DNA of 64,000 nt, taken from contig NZ_JAMTCG010000005.1 of assembly GCF_024171725.1 (NCBI RefSeq), positions 248,001 through 312,000 of the forward strand, given 5' to 3'. The DNA is from Williamsia serinedens (GTDB lineage Bacteria; Actinomycetota; Actinomycetes; Mycobacteriales; Mycobacteriaceae). Position 1 is the first letter of the stretch, and every line of letters starts with the position of its first letter. Under the pieces are notes generated by a model, which saw only the letters and a list, made by a program, of their open reading frames with translations, did not search any database and was not told the origin of the DNA. The position numbers were made by a program, and so were the translations under genes. Below are positions 26,173 through 36,457 of the stretch, one piece after another.

Positions 26173-27561
26173 GTGACCCTTCGCCTGTACGACTCCGCCG
26201 CGCGTGAGCTGCGCGATTTCGAGCCGCTGCGTGCGGGCGAGGCGTCGGTCTACCTGTGCGGCGCGACGGTGCAGGGCGTCCCGCACATCGGGCACGTCCG
26301 CAGCGGCATCGCGTTCGACATCCTCCGCCGGTGGCTCGCGCACTCCGGTCTCGACGTGCGCTTCGTCCGCAACGTCACCGACATCGACGACAAGATCCTC
26401 ACCAAGGCCGCCGACGCCGGCAGGCCCTGGTGGGAGTGGGCGGCCACGCACGAGAGGGAGTTCTCGTCGGCCTACGACGCGCTCGGGGTGCTGCCGCCGT
26501 CCGCCGAGCCGCGGGCGACCGGGTTCATCACCCAGATGGTCACCTACATCGAGCGGCTGATCGACCGCGGCCACGCGTACGCGGCCGACGGCAACGTCTA
26601 CTTCGACGTCCGCAGCCTCCCGGACTACGGGGCGCTGTCAGGACATCGCCTCGACGACGTCCACCAGGGCGAGAGCGCTGGCACGGGCAAGCGCGACGAC
26701 CGTGACTTCACGCTGTGGAAGGCCGCGAAACCCGGTGAGCCGTCGTGGCCGACGCCGTGGGGTCCGGGACGGCCGGGCTGGCATCTCGAGTGCTCGGCGA
26801 TGGCGACCTCGCTGCTGGGCGCCGAGTTCGACATCCACTGCGGCGGGATGGACCTCATCTTCCCGCACCACGAGAACGAGATCGCCCAATCGCACGGCGC
26901 CGGTGACGGTTTCGCGCGGTACTGGCTGCACAACGGCTGGGTCACCATGGGTGGCGAGAAGATGAGCAAGTCGCTCGGCAACGTCGTGTCCATCCCGGCG
27001 ATGATCCAGCGCGTGCGACCCGTCGAGCTCCGCTACTACCTGGGGAGCGCGCACTACCGGTCGATGTTGGAGTACTCCGACGGCGCGCTCACCGAGGCCG
27101 CCGCGGGATACCGTCGGATCGAGTCCTTCGTCCACCGTGTGCGCTCGCGCTTCGCCGACGTGCAGATCGGTTCGGTCACAGACGGATTCGCCACCGCCCT
27201 CGACGACGACCTCGGGGTGCCCGCCGCGCTGGCCGAGATCCACGCCGCGGTGCGCCACGGCAATTCGGTCGCCGAGGCCGGTGACGCGCGGGGCGCCCTC
27301 GACGCGGCGTCGTCCGTCCGGGCGATGACCGCCGTGCTCGGTGTCGACCCGCTGGATCCCCGGTGGGAGAGCGCCGGGGACGGCTCGCAGGCCATGTCCG
27401 CGCTGGACGTCCTCGTCCGCGCGGAACTCGAGCGGCGCACCACCGCGCGCGCCGAGAAGGACTACGCCACCGCTGACGCCGTGCGCGACCGATTGGCCGC
27501 GGCCGGTGTCGAGGTCACCGACACCGCCGACGGCCCGCAGTGGAACCTGAAGGGGCAGTGA
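26173..27561 (+). CDS. cysS: Cysteinyl-tRNA synthetase
   Basis: A 462-residue class I aminoacyl-tRNA synthetase. The HIGH motif is HIGH in [13 protein letters not shown], preceded by the zinc-ligand Cys in YLCGATV. Further zinc-site residues lie in WHLECSAM and FPHHENE, and KMSKS in [11 protein letters not shown]. The anticodon-binding C-terminus is complete. Length is normal. Start GTG, likely leaderless. It overlaps rlmB by 1 bp (TGATG), matching the cysS-spoU pair of mycobacteria. Confidence 0.97.
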   Translation: MTLRLYDSAARELRDFEPLRAGEASVYLCGATVQGVPHIGHVRSGIAFDILRRWLAHSGLDVRFVRNVTDIDDKILTKAADAGRPWWEWAATHEREFSSAYDALGVLPPSAEPRATGFITQMVTYIERLIDRGHAYAADGNVYFDVRSLPDYGALSGHRLDDVHQGESAGTGKRDDRDFTLWKAAKPGEPSWPTPWGPGRPGWHLECSAMATSLLGAEFDIHCGGMDLIFPHHENEIAQSHGAGDGFARYWLHNGWVTMGGEKMSKSLGNVVSIPAMIQRVRPVELRYYLGSAHYRSMLEYSDGALTEAAAGYRRIESFVHRVRSRFADVQIGSVTDGFATALDDDLGVPAALAEIHAAVRHGNSVAEAGDARGALDAASSVRAMTAVLGVDPLDPRWESAGDGSQAMSALDVLVRAELERRTTARAEKDYATADAVRDRLAAAGVEVTDTADGPQWNLKGQ

Positions 27562-28547
27562 TGGCCGGCAACTCGCAGCGCAAGGGCGCGGTCCGCAAGA
27601 CCGGGTCGAAGAAGGGGCAGGTCGCCGGGTCCGGCGGCAACCGCCGTCGCGGACTCGAGGGTCGCGGCGCCACACCGAAAGCCGAGGACAGGCCGTACCA
27701 CGTCGCGCACAAGCGGGCCAAGGCGGCGAAGAAGGCTGCGCCCACCGGTCGGACCGGACGGCCCGCGGCGCGTCGTCGTGAGGAGGACGGTCCCGAGTAC
27801 GTCGTCGGGCGCAACCCCGTCGTCGAGTGCCTGCGCGCGGGCGTGCCCGCGACGGCGCTGTACGTCCAGGTCGGTGGCAACACAGACGAGCGGGTGTCCG
27901 AGGCCGTCGCGATCGCCGGCGACAAGGGCATCGCGATCCTCGAGGCGAGCCGGGGCGAGCTGGATCGGTTCAGCGTCAACGGATTGCACCAGGGCGTCGG
28001 GCTGCAGGTGCCGGCCTACGAGTACGCCCATCCCGACGACGTCATGCGCGCCGCCGTCGACAGCGGCACCCCGCCGCTGCTCGTCGCGCTCGACAACATC
28101 ACCGACCCCCGCAACCTGGGTGCCGTGATCCGGTCCGTCGCCGCGTTCGGTGGCCATGGTGTCGTGATCCCGCAGCGCCGCAGCGCGAGCGTCACCGCGG
28201 TCGCCTGGCGCACCAGTGCCGGTGCCGCAGCACGTCTTCCGGTCGCGCAGGCCCCCAACCTCACCCGCACGCTGAAGGACTGGGCCGCCGGTGGGGCGCA
28301 GCTCGTCGGCCTCGACGCCGACGGCGACACCACGCTCGACGACTACGACGGCACCGGTCCGACCGTCGTCGTGGTCGGTTCCGAGGGCAAGGGACTGTCG
28401 CGGCTGGTCCGCGAGTCGTGTGACTCGATCCTGTCGATCCCGATGGCCGGCGAGGTGGAGAGCCTCAACGCATCGGTCGCAGCCGGTGTCGTCCTCGCCG
28501 AATTCGCCCGCCAGCGTCGAGGCGGTTCAGGGTCCACTCGGGAATGA
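27561..28547 (+). CDS. rlmB: 23S rRNA 2'-O-ribose methyltransferase RlmB (SpoU/TrmH family)
   Basis: A 328-residue SPOUT methyltransferase. A long basic N-terminal extension (about 75 residues, Lys/Arg/Gly-rich) precedes the substrate-binding domain ([16 protein letters not shown]). The knotted catalytic domain shows the three SpoU motifs: [29 protein letters not shown] and [23 protein letters not shown]. It uses S-adenosylmethionine to methylate 23S rRNA (Gm2251-type). End of the block shared with M. tuberculosis Rv3579c-Rv3592. Confidence 0.94.
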   Translation: MAGNSQRKGAVRKTGSKKGQVAGSGGNRRRGLEGRGATPKAEDRPYHVAHKRAKAAKKAAPTGRTGRPAARRREEDGPEYVVGRNPVVECLRAGVPATALYVQVGGNTDERVSEAVAIAGDKGIAILEASRGELDRFSVNGLHQGVGLQVPAYEYAHPDDVMRAAVDSGTPPLLVALDNITDPRNLGAVIRSVAAFGGHGVVIPQRRSASVTAVAWRTSAGAAARLPVAQAPNLTRTLKDWAAGGAQLVGLDADGDTTLDDYDGTGPTVVVVGSEGKGLSRLVRESCDSILSIPMAGEVESLNASVAAGVVLAEFARQRRGGSGSTRE

Positions 28548-28574
28548 TCGGCAGGACGGCGCACGCCCCTCGTG

Positions 28575-29450
28575 TCAGGGTGCGCCTCTGGCGGCAAGCC
28601 AGTCCGCAGCCACCGGCGACACAGCGCCGAGGCCTCGCATGAACGATGCCATCACCGGGATCACCTCCGCGCCGCGCCGCGAGGCCGCGTGAACGATCCA
28701 GTCGGCGGCTGCCTCGGGAGTTATCGCCGGGGCCTCAGCGTAGTCGGCGGTGGGCGCGATCATCGCGGTCCTGACCAGGGGGAAGTAGATGAGGGTCACC
28801 GCGACCCCGGTTCCGCGCAGGTCGGAGGCAACTGCCCTGCTGAATGCCGTCAAGGCCCCCTTTGAACCCGCATATGCCGAGAACATCGGCATGGCGCCTA
28901 TAGGAATCCCGCAGGTCGACACGTTGATGAAGTGTCCGCGGCCCCGTTCCTTCATCGCCGGAAGGAATCCGAGTGTCAACTGAACGGGCGCGAGATAGTT
29001 CAGCGCCAGCGTGCGATCGAAGTCGTGGAGACGGCCGGTCGACTCGAGCACATGTCGACGAATGGACCGGCCTGCGTTGTTGACGACGATGTCGGGGCAC
29101 CCGTGTTTGTCGAGCACGTCCCCGATCATCCGTTCGGTGGCGACACGATCGGACAAGTCGACCGGCCAGGCGGATGCACTTCCTCCGTCGCGATGTATGC
29201 GTGCGACGACATCGTCCAACTCGCTGGTGCGTCTCGATGCCACGAGCACGTGCGCGCCGCGCCGCGCGAGACTCGCTGCCGTCGCGGCGCCGATACCTGA
29301 CGAGGCGCCGGTCACCAACACGGATTGTCCGCTCAAGTCGTCTGCTCGAGATCGCCGGCGCGACAACAGATATGTCCGCGGAACCGCCATGCGGGGTCTG
29401 TCGATCACCAGCTGCAGCACGGGGTTGGGAACATAGCGATGGGCCTTCAT
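28575..29450 (-). CDS. SDR-family oxidoreductase
   Basis: A 291-residue short-chain dehydrogenase: an N-terminal extension of about 40 residues, cofactor motif TGASSGIG, NNAG, catalytic Ser in NVSTCGIP and YAGSK. Substrate unknown. It is divergent from the mce operon with 189 bp between, so it may share regulation with it. Related SDRs flank lipid-metabolism loci in this group. Convergent with rlmB 27 bp away. Confidence 0.85.
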   Translation of the reverse strand: MKAHRYVPNPVLQLVIDRPRMAVPRTYLLSRRRSRADDLSGQSVLVTGASSGIGAATAASLARRGAHVLVASRRTSELDDVVARIHRDGGSASAWPVDLSDRVATERMIGDVLDKHGCPDIVVNNAGRSIRRHVLESTGRLHDFDRTLALNYLAPVQLTLGFLPAMKERGRGHFINVSTCGIPIGAMPMFSAYAGSKGALTAFSRAVASDLRGTGVAVTLIYFPLVRTAMIAPTADYAEAPAITPEAAADWIVHAASRRGAEVIPVMASFMRGLGAVSPVAADWLAARGAP

Positions 29451-29639
29451 GCGCCATCACGGTAGCCGACGACGGCGAAGCGCCTTCGCAGACTGATGTC
29501 GCCGACTCCGGTACCGGCTCGTCGAAATGCGGCGGCCGCGGGACCGATTTGTGAGAACGTAGGTAATACGCCAAGTACCTGATACTGTGCTGAACGCATT
29601 CCAGGGTGACCTGGTCCACTATCGAGACGACGGGAGACG
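29451..29639. promoter_or_regulatory. Divergent promoter region of the mce operon
   Basis: 189 bp between divergent genes. AGGTA (29561-29565) and TACCT (29576-29580) form a small inverted repeat, and TACTGT (29583-29588) could be a -10 box. Shine-Dalgarno CGGGAGACG precedes the GTG at 29640. I found no KstR site here, so mce4-type regulation is not supported by sequence. Confidence 0.4.
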
Positions 29640-30440
29640 GTGATCACCACTGGAATCGGTGACCGCGCGGTCGACGGTGCGGTGACATTCGGCAGCACCA
29701 TCGGCCTCGCCGGGCAAGCACTTCGATGGGCGATCGGCGACATCGTCGCCGCGCGCTTCCCGTTCCGTGAGTTCGTGACGCAGACGTGGTTTGTGATCAC
29801 CGTCACCACGCTCCCGGCCATTCTGGTGGCGGTTCCCTTCGGAGTGATCGTGTCGGTCCAGGTCGGCAGTCTCACCCAGCAGGTCGGCGCGACGTCCATC
29901 GCGGGTGCCGCCGGCGGCCTGGGGATCATCCAGCAGGGAGCGCCGATCGTCACCGCGCTCCTCCTCGGCGGAGCGGCCGGTTCGGCGATCGCCTCCGATC
30001 TGGGCGCACGCACGATCAGGGAGGAGATCGCGGCGATGGAAACGATCGGGCTAAACCCGATCCGTCGCGTCGTGGCCCCGCGATTCGTCTCGGTACTGTT
30101 CGTCGCCCCGCTGCTGTGCATGCTGATCGTGTTCACCGGGCTTTTGGCCGGGTACCTCATCAGCGTCAACGTCCAGGGCATCACGGCCGGTAGCTATGTC
30201 GCCTCGTTCGCGTCCTTCGCGTCGGTCACCGACATCGTCGTGGCGCTCGTGAAGTCCTTGATCTTCGGTCTCGTGGTGGTCTCCATCGCGTGTCACCGCG
30301 GGTTGTCGACGAAGGGCGGACCGAAGGGGGTGGCCACCTCGGTCAACGCGACCGTGGTGCTCGGTGTGGTCGCATGTTTCGTCATCAACGTGTTCATCAC
30401 CCAGCTCACCACCATGTTCATCCCGCAGACCATCGGATGA
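29640..30440 (+). CDS. yrbEA: YrbE-type ABC permease of the Mce transporter (YrbEA)
   Basis: A 266-residue MlaE-family integral membrane protein with about five to six helices. Conserved stretch RTIREEIAAMETIGLNPIRRVVAPRF (EExxAl-type coupling motif) and PFGVIVSVQVGSL. With YrbEB it forms the inner-membrane channel through which Mce proteins feed lipids, powered by an MceG ATPase encoded elsewhere. First gene of a nine-gene operon whose members abut or overlap. Confidence 0.93.
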   Translation: MITTGIGDRAVDGAVTFGSTIGLAGQALRWAIGDIVAARFPFREFVTQTWFVITVTTLPAILVAVPFGVIVSVQVGSLTQQVGATSIAGAAGGLGIIQQGAPIVTALLLGGAAGSAIASDLGARTIREEIAAMETIGLNPIRRVVAPRFVSVLFVAPLLCMLIVFTGLLAGYLISVNVQGITAGSYVASFASFASVTDIVVALVKSLIFGLVVVSIACHRGLSTKGGPKGVATSVNATVVLGVVACFVINVFITQLTTMFIPQTIG

Positions 30441-30450
30441 GGACCATCGC

Positions 30451-31314
30451 GTGACCACCGTTCCATCCAGTAGATTCGCGGCGTTCACTCGGTCCTTCGA
30501 TCGAGTAGTGGGTCCTCTTGCCGACATACCCGCACAGCTGGGGCACGTGAGCACCTTCGTGATCGACTCGGCTGTCGGCATCAAGCACGTCGCCACTTCC
30601 TATCGACGTCAGACGATGCTCTACATCCAGGAGTTCGCGTGGGGACGCGGTGCGGTACTCGTCGGAGGTGGCACCGCCATCGTGCTCGCCATCCTGGGCA
30701 TCGCGGTCGGCGCGTCGATCGGCATCCAGGGATACGCGTCGCTGGACCTCGTGGGGATGGGGTCGCTGACAGGCTTCCTGTCGTCCTACGCCAACACGCG
30801 CGAACTCGCACCCATCATCGCCGGTATAGGGTTCGCGGCACAGGCTGGGTGCCGGCTCACCGCGGAGATCGGGTCGATGCGCATCGCCGAGGAGATCGAC
30901 GCATTGGAGTCGATGGCTGTCCGGCCGATCCCGTTCGTGGTGAGCACCCGTGTCGTCGCAGCAATAACGACAGTCATCCCGCTCTACATCGTGACCCTCA
31001 TCCTCGGCTTCTTCGCAGCCAAGCTGGTCGTCACCCAGGTCCACGGTCAGTCCGCAGGCACGTACGACTTCTACTTCAACGAGTTCCTCAAACCGCAGGA
31101 CCTGGTCTTCTCGCTCATCAAGGTCCTCGTGTTCGTGGTCTCCGTGGTCATCGTGCACAGCTACCAGGGTTACTACGCGACCGGTGGGGCCGAGGGCGTC
31201 GGCAGAGCGTCGGGGCGGGCGATCCGCAGCAGTCTCATCATCATCGTCGTGGAGGACATGATCTTGACTCTCCTGATGTGGGGATTCGACTCCGGCGTGC
31301 GGATCTCGGGATAG
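30451..31314 (+). CDS. yrbEB: YrbE-type ABC permease of the Mce transporter (YrbEB)
   Basis: A 287-residue second MlaE-family permease. It carries the same coupling segment, GCRLTAEIGSMRIAEEIDAL, and the family C-terminus SYQGYYATGGAEGVGRA. GTG at 30451 lies 10 bp after yrbEA. An in-frame frame continues upstream but overlaps yrbEA. Partner of YrbEA in the importer. Confidence 0.93.
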   Translation: MTTVPSSRFAAFTRSFDRVVGPLADIPAQLGHVSTFVIDSAVGIKHVATSYRRQTMLYIQEFAWGRGAVLVGGGTAIVLAILGIAVGASIGIQGYASLDLVGMGSLTGFLSSYANTRELAPIIAGIGFAAQAGCRLTAEIGSMRIAEEIDALESMAVRPIPFVVSTRVVAAITTVIPLYIVTLILGFFAAKLVVTQVHGQSAGTYDFYFNEFLKPQDLVFSLIKVLVFVVSVVIVHSYQGYYATGGAEGVGRASGRAIRSSLIIIVVEDMILTLLMWGFDSGVRISG

Positions 31315-31325
31315 GCGGCGATCAG

Positions 31326-32363
31326 GTGGCAGTGTTTCAAGACCCGTCTGGCCGCGCTCCGTCGCGCCGGAGCCTGATCGTTCGCGGCCTCATCCTCATC
31401 GTCGTCGGGGTGATCGCGGCGTACTTCCTCATCGGGAACGCGAACGGCGACTACACCGACACGTCGACGCTGACGATCAACACGGACACGATCGGCGACG
31501 GCCTGAAGAGCGGTTCGGAGGTGAAGTACCTCGGATACACCGTGGGAAAGGTCTCCGATGTCGTGGTCCGTGATCGCGGAGCCACACTCACGGTGGACTT
31601 CACGGGCTCGCGCGACGACTTGCAGTTACGACAAGGGTTGAGCGTGAACTACACGTCCGCCAACGCGCTGGGGCCCACCGCGCTGGAGATCCTCGATCCG
31701 GGCCGCGGACCGCGCGTGCGCAACGGCGGCACGGTGTACGTGAACCGACAGCAATCTGAACAGACGTCGGTCTCGACCCTGATCCGCAAGATCTCCACCC
31801 TTGTCGAGGCGCTTGATCAGCCGTCGTTCAACGCCGTGGTGAAGTTCGTGGTCGACGACTCACAGACGCTCGCGGACACCGGCAAGCTCGTGTTCGAGAT
31901 CGCGCAGCTGACACGAGAGGTTCAACGGCGGCCGGTGGGCGCCGACCTCGCCATCGCTGCCGACCTGTCCAACGGTGTCGCCGACTTCATGACGCCATTT
32001 GTACCTGGCGTGCTGAAGAACGTGGACATCGCAGACTTCTTTGCCTCACAGCAGAACATCGCCCGCACGAAGAGCAACCTGAACGACACCGGAAAAGTCT
32101 TGTTCGGTGCGCTGGGCGGCCTGCTGACCAAGAATTACCCGGCACTGAGCTCGCTGCTCGACGTCGGACTCGACCTCGCCAGGCCGGTCGCTCGCTCGGC
32201 CTCGGGGTTGGTGCGGACCGTTTACACCATCCCGCAGGTCCTCGACGGCATCGACAAGGCGACGCCGATGGTCGGTGGGCGCGCTCAGCTGCAGCTCGCG
32301 TTGGTCGTCCAGACCTCGCCGGCACTGCAGAGTGCGTTGGGGATGGGAGGGCCCACGCGATGA
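31326..32363 (+). CDS. mceA: Mce family protein MceA
   Basis: A 345-residue substrate-binding subunit with one N-terminal helix (LIVRGLILIVVGVIAAYFLIG), then an MCE/MlaD domain (TLTINTDTIGDGLKSGSEVKYLGYTVGKVSDV) and a helical C-terminal domain that forms the periplasmic tunnel. GTG at 31326 is 11 bp after yrbEB. ATGA overlap with mceB. The clade (mce1-mce4 or other) and therefore the lipid imported cannot be decided by eye. Confidence 0.9.
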   Translation: MAVFQDPSGRAPSRRSLIVRGLILIVVGVIAAYFLIGNANGDYTDTSTLTINTDTIGDGLKSGSEVKYLGYTVGKVSDVVVRDRGATLTVDFTGSRDDLQLRQGLSVNYTSANALGPTALEILDPGRGPRVRNGGTVYVNRQQSEQTSVSTLIRKISTLVEALDQPSFNAVVKFVVDDSQTLADTGKLVFEIAQLTREVQRRPVGADLAIAADLSNGVADFMTPFVPGVLKNVDIADFFASQQNIARTKSNLNDTGKVLFGALGGLLTKNYPALSSLLDVGLDLARPVARSASGLVRTVYTIPQVLDGIDKATPMVGGRAQLQLALVVQTSPALQSALGMGGPTR

Positions 32364-33370
32364 CACTTCGATCCATCACACCGACGATTCTCAAGATCGT
32401 CGCCTTCGTCGCGGTGATCGGCGTCCTGTCGTACACGATCGTCGCGCTGCTCCAACCGTCGGGCGACGGGTCGATGCATCAGCGCTCGGCGGTCTTCTCC
32501 GACGCTTCGGGACTGAAGCCACGCGACGGTGTGCGCCTGGCAGGTGTCAAGGTCGGATATGTCACCGACGTCGAGCTGAGAGGTTCGACTGCAGTCGTCC
32601 GGTTCGACCTCGACGACAACGTGTCGATCACACCGCAGACCACCGCGGCAGTCCGCTACCAGAATCTTCTCGGCCAGCGGTATGTCGAACTCGTCGGCGC
32701 TGCGCAGGGCTCGTCGGCGAACTCGATCGCCCAAGTGGCTCTGGACAAGACGATCCCCTCGTTCGATGTGTCGACGCTGTTCAACGGCTTCAAGCCGGTG
32801 TTCGACACGCTCAACGCGAACGAGATCAACGAATTGCAGTCCAACCTGCTGCGTGTCGCCCAGGGGGATGGCCGCGGTATCGCACCGGTGATGCGGCAGG
32901 TCGCGAACATCACCGCCTACGGGACGCAGAGAACGTCGATCATCACCAACATCGTCACGAGTCTCGGTCAGGTGTCCGACCAGCTGAAGGGTCGCTCCGC
33001 CCAACTCGTCGAGTTGATCGACAAACTGGGGTCGATCGTCGACGCTTTCAGCCGGGTGAGCGACCGCCTCCGTGCGTCGCTCCGGGAGGTGAACCGCTCG
33101 TTGTCGAAGACGGTGCTCAGCGGTGAGCAGCTGGAGTCGACCTACGACGCGAGCTTCGGTGCCATCTACGGCCGACTGTCCCGGGAGCCCGGTGATTCCG
33201 AGGCGCTGCTGAACGGCGCGGTGCTGCTCAAGCCGGTTCTCGAGGCTCTTTCCGCGGCGTCGAACGCCACACCCGCAGCAGCCGGCGCAGGGTGTTCTCG
33301 AGGAGCCATGACCTTGCCGAGGACGGCGCAGGTCGCGTTGATGGGACAGCGATTGGTGGTCTGCCAGTGA
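32360..33370 (+). CDS. mceB: Mce family protein MceB
   Basis: A 336-residue Mce subunit: N-terminal helix (ILKIVAFVAVIGVLSYTIVAL), MCE domain (ASGLKPRDGVRLAGVKVGYVTDVEL) and long helical region (NGFKPVFDTLNANEINELQSNLLRV). The Cys pair near the C-terminus (GCSRG, VVCQ) is typical of MceB. Overlaps both neighbours by 4 bp. Confidence 0.92.
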   Translation: MTLRSITPTILKIVAFVAVIGVLSYTIVALLQPSGDGSMHQRSAVFSDASGLKPRDGVRLAGVKVGYVTDVELRGSTAVVRFDLDDNVSITPQTTAAVRYQNLLGQRYVELVGAAQGSSANSIAQVALDKTIPSFDVSTLFNGFKPVFDTLNANEINELQSNLLRVAQGDGRGIAPVMRQVANITAYGTQRTSIITNIVTSLGQVSDQLKGRSAQLVELIDKLGSIVDAFSRVSDRLRASLREVNRSLSKTVLSGEQLESTYDASFGAIYGRLSREPGDSEALLNGAVLLKPVLEALSAASNATPAAAGAGCSRGAMTLPRTAQVALMGQRLVVCQ

Positions 33371-34359
33371 AGTCGTGGTTTCGGACCCGCCCGCACCATC
33401 GCCCGGAACGACGGCGAGATCTGATCGTCGCCGGTGTGGTGACGGTGGTCATCGTGGTCGGGTTGGTGATCGCGGGCGTCGTGTACGTTGCGCCGCCGGG
33501 TCAGCGCACGTATTCCGCTCAACTGGTCAACACCGGCGGGTTGGAGCCGGGTGATCAGGTACGTATTGCCGGCATACGCGAGGGCAAGGTATCGACCGTC
33601 GAGTTGACCGGCACATTCATCACGGTGACGTTCCGGCTGGCAAATTCTGTGGCCTTGCGTTCGGATGCAACTGCGAACGTGCGTCTCATCACCCCCATCG
33701 GCGGGCGAGTTCTGGACCTCGACCCGGGGCGCAGTCCGGCGAACCTGGACCGAGCGATCCCCCTCACCCAGACGGGGAGCACCTACGACATCTCCAGCAC
33801 GCTGGAAACGACGACACCGGTGTTCCGAGATGTGCGTGGTGTCGATCTGCGCAGGACTGCGTCGCTGCTCCAGGGCGCGTTCTCCGACGGGAACACCGAC
33901 ATCCCCGACGCGCTGCGAAACTCGAGCGCCCTGATGGACCTGCTCGAACGCCAGTACGGGCAACTGGACAAGACGGTGGCGCTCTCCGACGAGTACGTGG
34001 CGGCTCTGGCCGACCGGAAGCAGGTCCTCGTCGACTTCCTCCGGCAACTCAGCTTCCTCGCCCGCACCCTGGGGCCCGACATCCAGAACGTCCGCGACGG
34101 GTTCGACTACCTGCGGCGCCTGTTCAAGCTGCTGACCCGGCCCATCGTCGCGTACCGGGACGGGATCGAGCCGTCGGTGCAGGAGTTCAAGGGACTGTTG
34201 ACCAAAGTGTCCGATCAGATGCCCGGCTACGCAAATGCTCTGTCGCAGGTGGATCAGATATCCCGGCGACTGAGCGTTCTGTTGGACGCTCCGGTCGGGG
34301 GCCCGGCCGCCGAACCCGCGGTGCGGCTGTGTATCCCGAGTGGTGATGTGAGGTGCTGA
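33367..34359 (+). CDS. mceC: Mce family protein MceC
   Basis: A 330-residue Mce subunit: basic N-terminus, helix (LIVAGVVTVVIVVGLVIAGVV), MCE domain (NTGGLEPGDQVRIAGIREGKVSTVEL), helical C-terminal region and a Cys-bearing tail. GTG at 33367 overlaps the mceB stop (GTGA). Part of the hexameric Mce tunnel. Confidence 0.92.
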   Translation: MKSWFRTRPHHRPERRRDLIVAGVVTVVIVVGLVIAGVVYVAPPGQRTYSAQLVNTGGLEPGDQVRIAGIREGKVSTVELTGTFITVTFRLANSVALRSDATANVRLITPIGGRVLDLDPGRSPANLDRAIPLTQTGSTYDISSTLETTTPVFRDVRGVDLRRTASLLQGAFSDGNTDIPDALRNSSALMDLLERQYGQLDKTVALSDEYVAALADRKQVLVDFLRQLSFLARTLGPDIQNVRDGFDYLRRLFKLLTRPIVAYRDGIEPSVQEFKGLLTKVSDQMPGYANALSQVDQISRRLSVLLDAPVGGPAAEPAVRLCIPSGDVRC

Positions 34360-34364
34360 GAGAC

Positions 34365-35417
34365 ATGCAGCGACGACTTCTGCTTCCTCTGGCCGCGGTC
34401 CTCGTGCTCGTGGTGGTGATCGTCGGCGTGGTGGTGGCGCGGACGTCGGCTGCCGACGACACACGGGCGCTGTGCGCCGACTTCGGCGACGCGTCGGGGT
34501 TGTATCCGGGGAACGCGGTCGCGATGCTCGGCAAGAAGGTCGGAAGCGTCACGGGTATCCACCAGAACGGCGATCAGCCGGGCGTGCGAGTCGACATGAA
34601 GATCGACAAGAACGTTCCGCTGCCCTCGGATGTGGGCGCGACGTTGGTGTCACTGTCGATCGTCACCGAGAGGCAGATCGAGTTCTCGAAACCGTTCGCC
34701 GGCGGGGCGCGATACGACTCGAACGAGTGCATCCCGCTGTCGCGCACCAGGACTCCGCTGGGTGTCAGTCAGACACTGGACTCGATCAGCAACCTGTCCG
34801 ACGACCTCGTGCGGGACAACGGCCGTAACACCGACGCTGTCATGCAGTCACTCAAACTGGTCTCCGCGAACCTGCAGGGAACCGCAGGTGATGTCTCCGG
34901 CATCATCAAGGACTCGGCGGCCCTCATCGACGACCCCGCCAAGCGGGATGGCCAGATCCGCCGCATCGTGTCTAATCTCGCCAGCCTGACCGGGGTCGCG
35001 ACGGAGAACAGTACCGAGGTGACACAGCTGTTCGACAACTTCGTCGGTGCGATCGAGGTGATCATCGCGTTCGGTCAGACATTCGGCGCCGCGACCGAAT
35101 ACGCGGGCACCTTCGTCCCGATCCTGTCGCGCCTCGCCTCGGATTTCGGTCCGCCGATCTTCGCGATAGGTGACGCCGCTGTCCCGCTCATCGCGAACGC
35201 CGCCAAGCAGCCGAACGTGGTGGCGACAGTCGCGGCACGCACAGCGAAGCTCGTCGTCGATCATCCTGACTCGGAGTCGATTCTGAAGGCCTTTGCGACG
35301 TCGGTGCCTCTCGCTCGAGTCGCCGGGGCGTGCGGGTCTCCGGCCGCGCGAGGGGTGTGCCAGACGGCGGCATCGGGTGCAACCATCGCCGGATTGATCG
35401 GCGGGCGATCTCGATGA
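34365..35417 (+). CDS. mceD: Mce family protein MceD
   Basis: A 350-residue Mce subunit: helix (LLLPLAAVLVLVVVIVGVVV), MCE domain (FGDASGLYPGNAVAMLGKKVGSVTGI) and helical C-terminal part with paired cysteines (AGACGSPAARGVCQ). The ATG at 34365 was chosen over GTG 34353 because of the AGGTG and GAGAG upstream. The stop overlaps mceE by 4 bp. Confidence 0.9.
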   Translation: MQRRLLLPLAAVLVLVVVIVGVVVARTSAADDTRALCADFGDASGLYPGNAVAMLGKKVGSVTGIHQNGDQPGVRVDMKIDKNVPLPSDVGATLVSLSIVTERQIEFSKPFAGGARYDSNECIPLSRTRTPLGVSQTLDSISNLSDDLVRDNGRNTDAVMQSLKLVSANLQGTAGDVSGIIKDSAALIDDPAKRDGQIRRIVSNLASLTGVATENSTEVTQLFDNFVGAIEVIIAFGQTFGAATEYAGTFVPILSRLASDFGPPIFAIGDAAVPLIANAAKQPNVVATVAARTAKLVVDHPDSESILKAFATSVPLARVAGACGSPAARGVCQTAASGATIAGLIGGRSR

Positions 35418-36457
35418 TCAGAACAGTGAACGCATCACGGCGCGTAGCCGGTGCTGTAGTCGTCTTTGTCACTCTCGCAGTACTGGTGGCGTCGTGCGGT
35501 ATCAGCGCTGACAACCCGCCCACCCTGGACGGCTCCGGCGGAGGTGGCTACGACGTTCGCATCGAGTTCACGAGTGCACTGAACCTGCCTGCGCGGGCCA
35601 AGGTGCTTTCCGAGGGCGCCGAGGTGGGGGCGGTCGACAGCGTCGACTACGACCGCGGCCACGCGGTGGTGACCGCACGCATCAAAGACAAGGCTGTGTT
35701 GCCGGCGGACTCTCGAGCCGAGCTCCGGCAGGACACCCTTCTCGGCGAGATCTACGTCGCGCTCCTGCCGCCATCGCAGCCGTCCACCACCCAGACATTG
35801 CACTCGGGCTCGGTGATCCCGTTGTCCCGAACCGCTCCGGCCGCGAATGTCGAGGACGTGATGCGCGGGATGGCCAACGTCCTCGGGGGTGGCGAACTGG
35901 GCAAGATCCACACTGCCATCTCGACGCTGAACACGACATTCCCGTCCGACGCCGCCCAGTTCGACGCGTTGTACCGCACCACTCTGCAGACGGTGTCCCA
36001 GGTGTCGGCGAACACGGACAAGCTCGACGTCGTCCTGCAATCGGCCGATCGCACGCTCAAGGTCATCCTGGCCGACCCGTCCGGCACCGATCGTATGCTC
36101 ACCAAAGGCGGCACCAATTTCTACGGACTGGGCTATTCACTGATCGACGTGGCGCTGCTGATCGCGAACCTGCGCGACTTCGCGGTCGCGGCGGGCAGGA
36201 TCGTCGACCCGGAGTACACGAGGATCAAGGAGTCGGTCGGAGCCATCGCGCCGGTGATCGCGTCGATCGCCAACTCCGACCTGTACAGCAAGACCGTCAC
36301 GGACAAGGCGACCCGTGTCATCCGCGACAAACTCATCCCGTTCGTGGGCCGGCCGGACGTCAACGTGTCGGATGTCTCCATCGACGGCCGCGACCTTGCG
36401 CGACGTGACGCCGGGTCGTTCGTCGCCGTCCTCAGATCGATCGGAATGATGCCGTGA
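35414..36457 (+). CDS. mceE: Mce family lipoprotein MceE (LprK/LprN-like)
   Basis: A 347-residue lipoprotein: signal peptide (VAGAVVVFVTLAVL) with lipobox VASC, then the MCE domain (NLPARAKVLSEGAEVGAVDSVDY) and helical region. In every mce operon the fifth mce gene encodes the lipoprotein, as here. ATG 35414 overlaps the mceD stop; mceF follows with GTGA overlap. Confidence 0.92.
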   Translation: MIRTVNASRRVAGAVVVFVTLAVLVASCGISADNPPTLDGSGGGGYDVRIEFTSALNLPARAKVLSEGAEVGAVDSVDYDRGHAVVTARIKDKAVLPADSRAELRQDTLLGEIYVALLPPSQPSTTQTLHSGSVIPLSRTAPAANVEDVMRGMANVLGGGELGKIHTAISTLNTTFPSDAAQFDALYRTTLQTVSQVSANTDKLDVVLQSADRTLKVILADPSGTDRMLTKGGTNFYGLGYSLIDVALLIANLRDFAVAAGRIVDPEYTRIKESVGAIAPVIASIANSDLYSKTVTDKATRVIRDKLIPFVGRPDVNVSDVSIDGRDLARRDAGSFVAVLRSIGMMP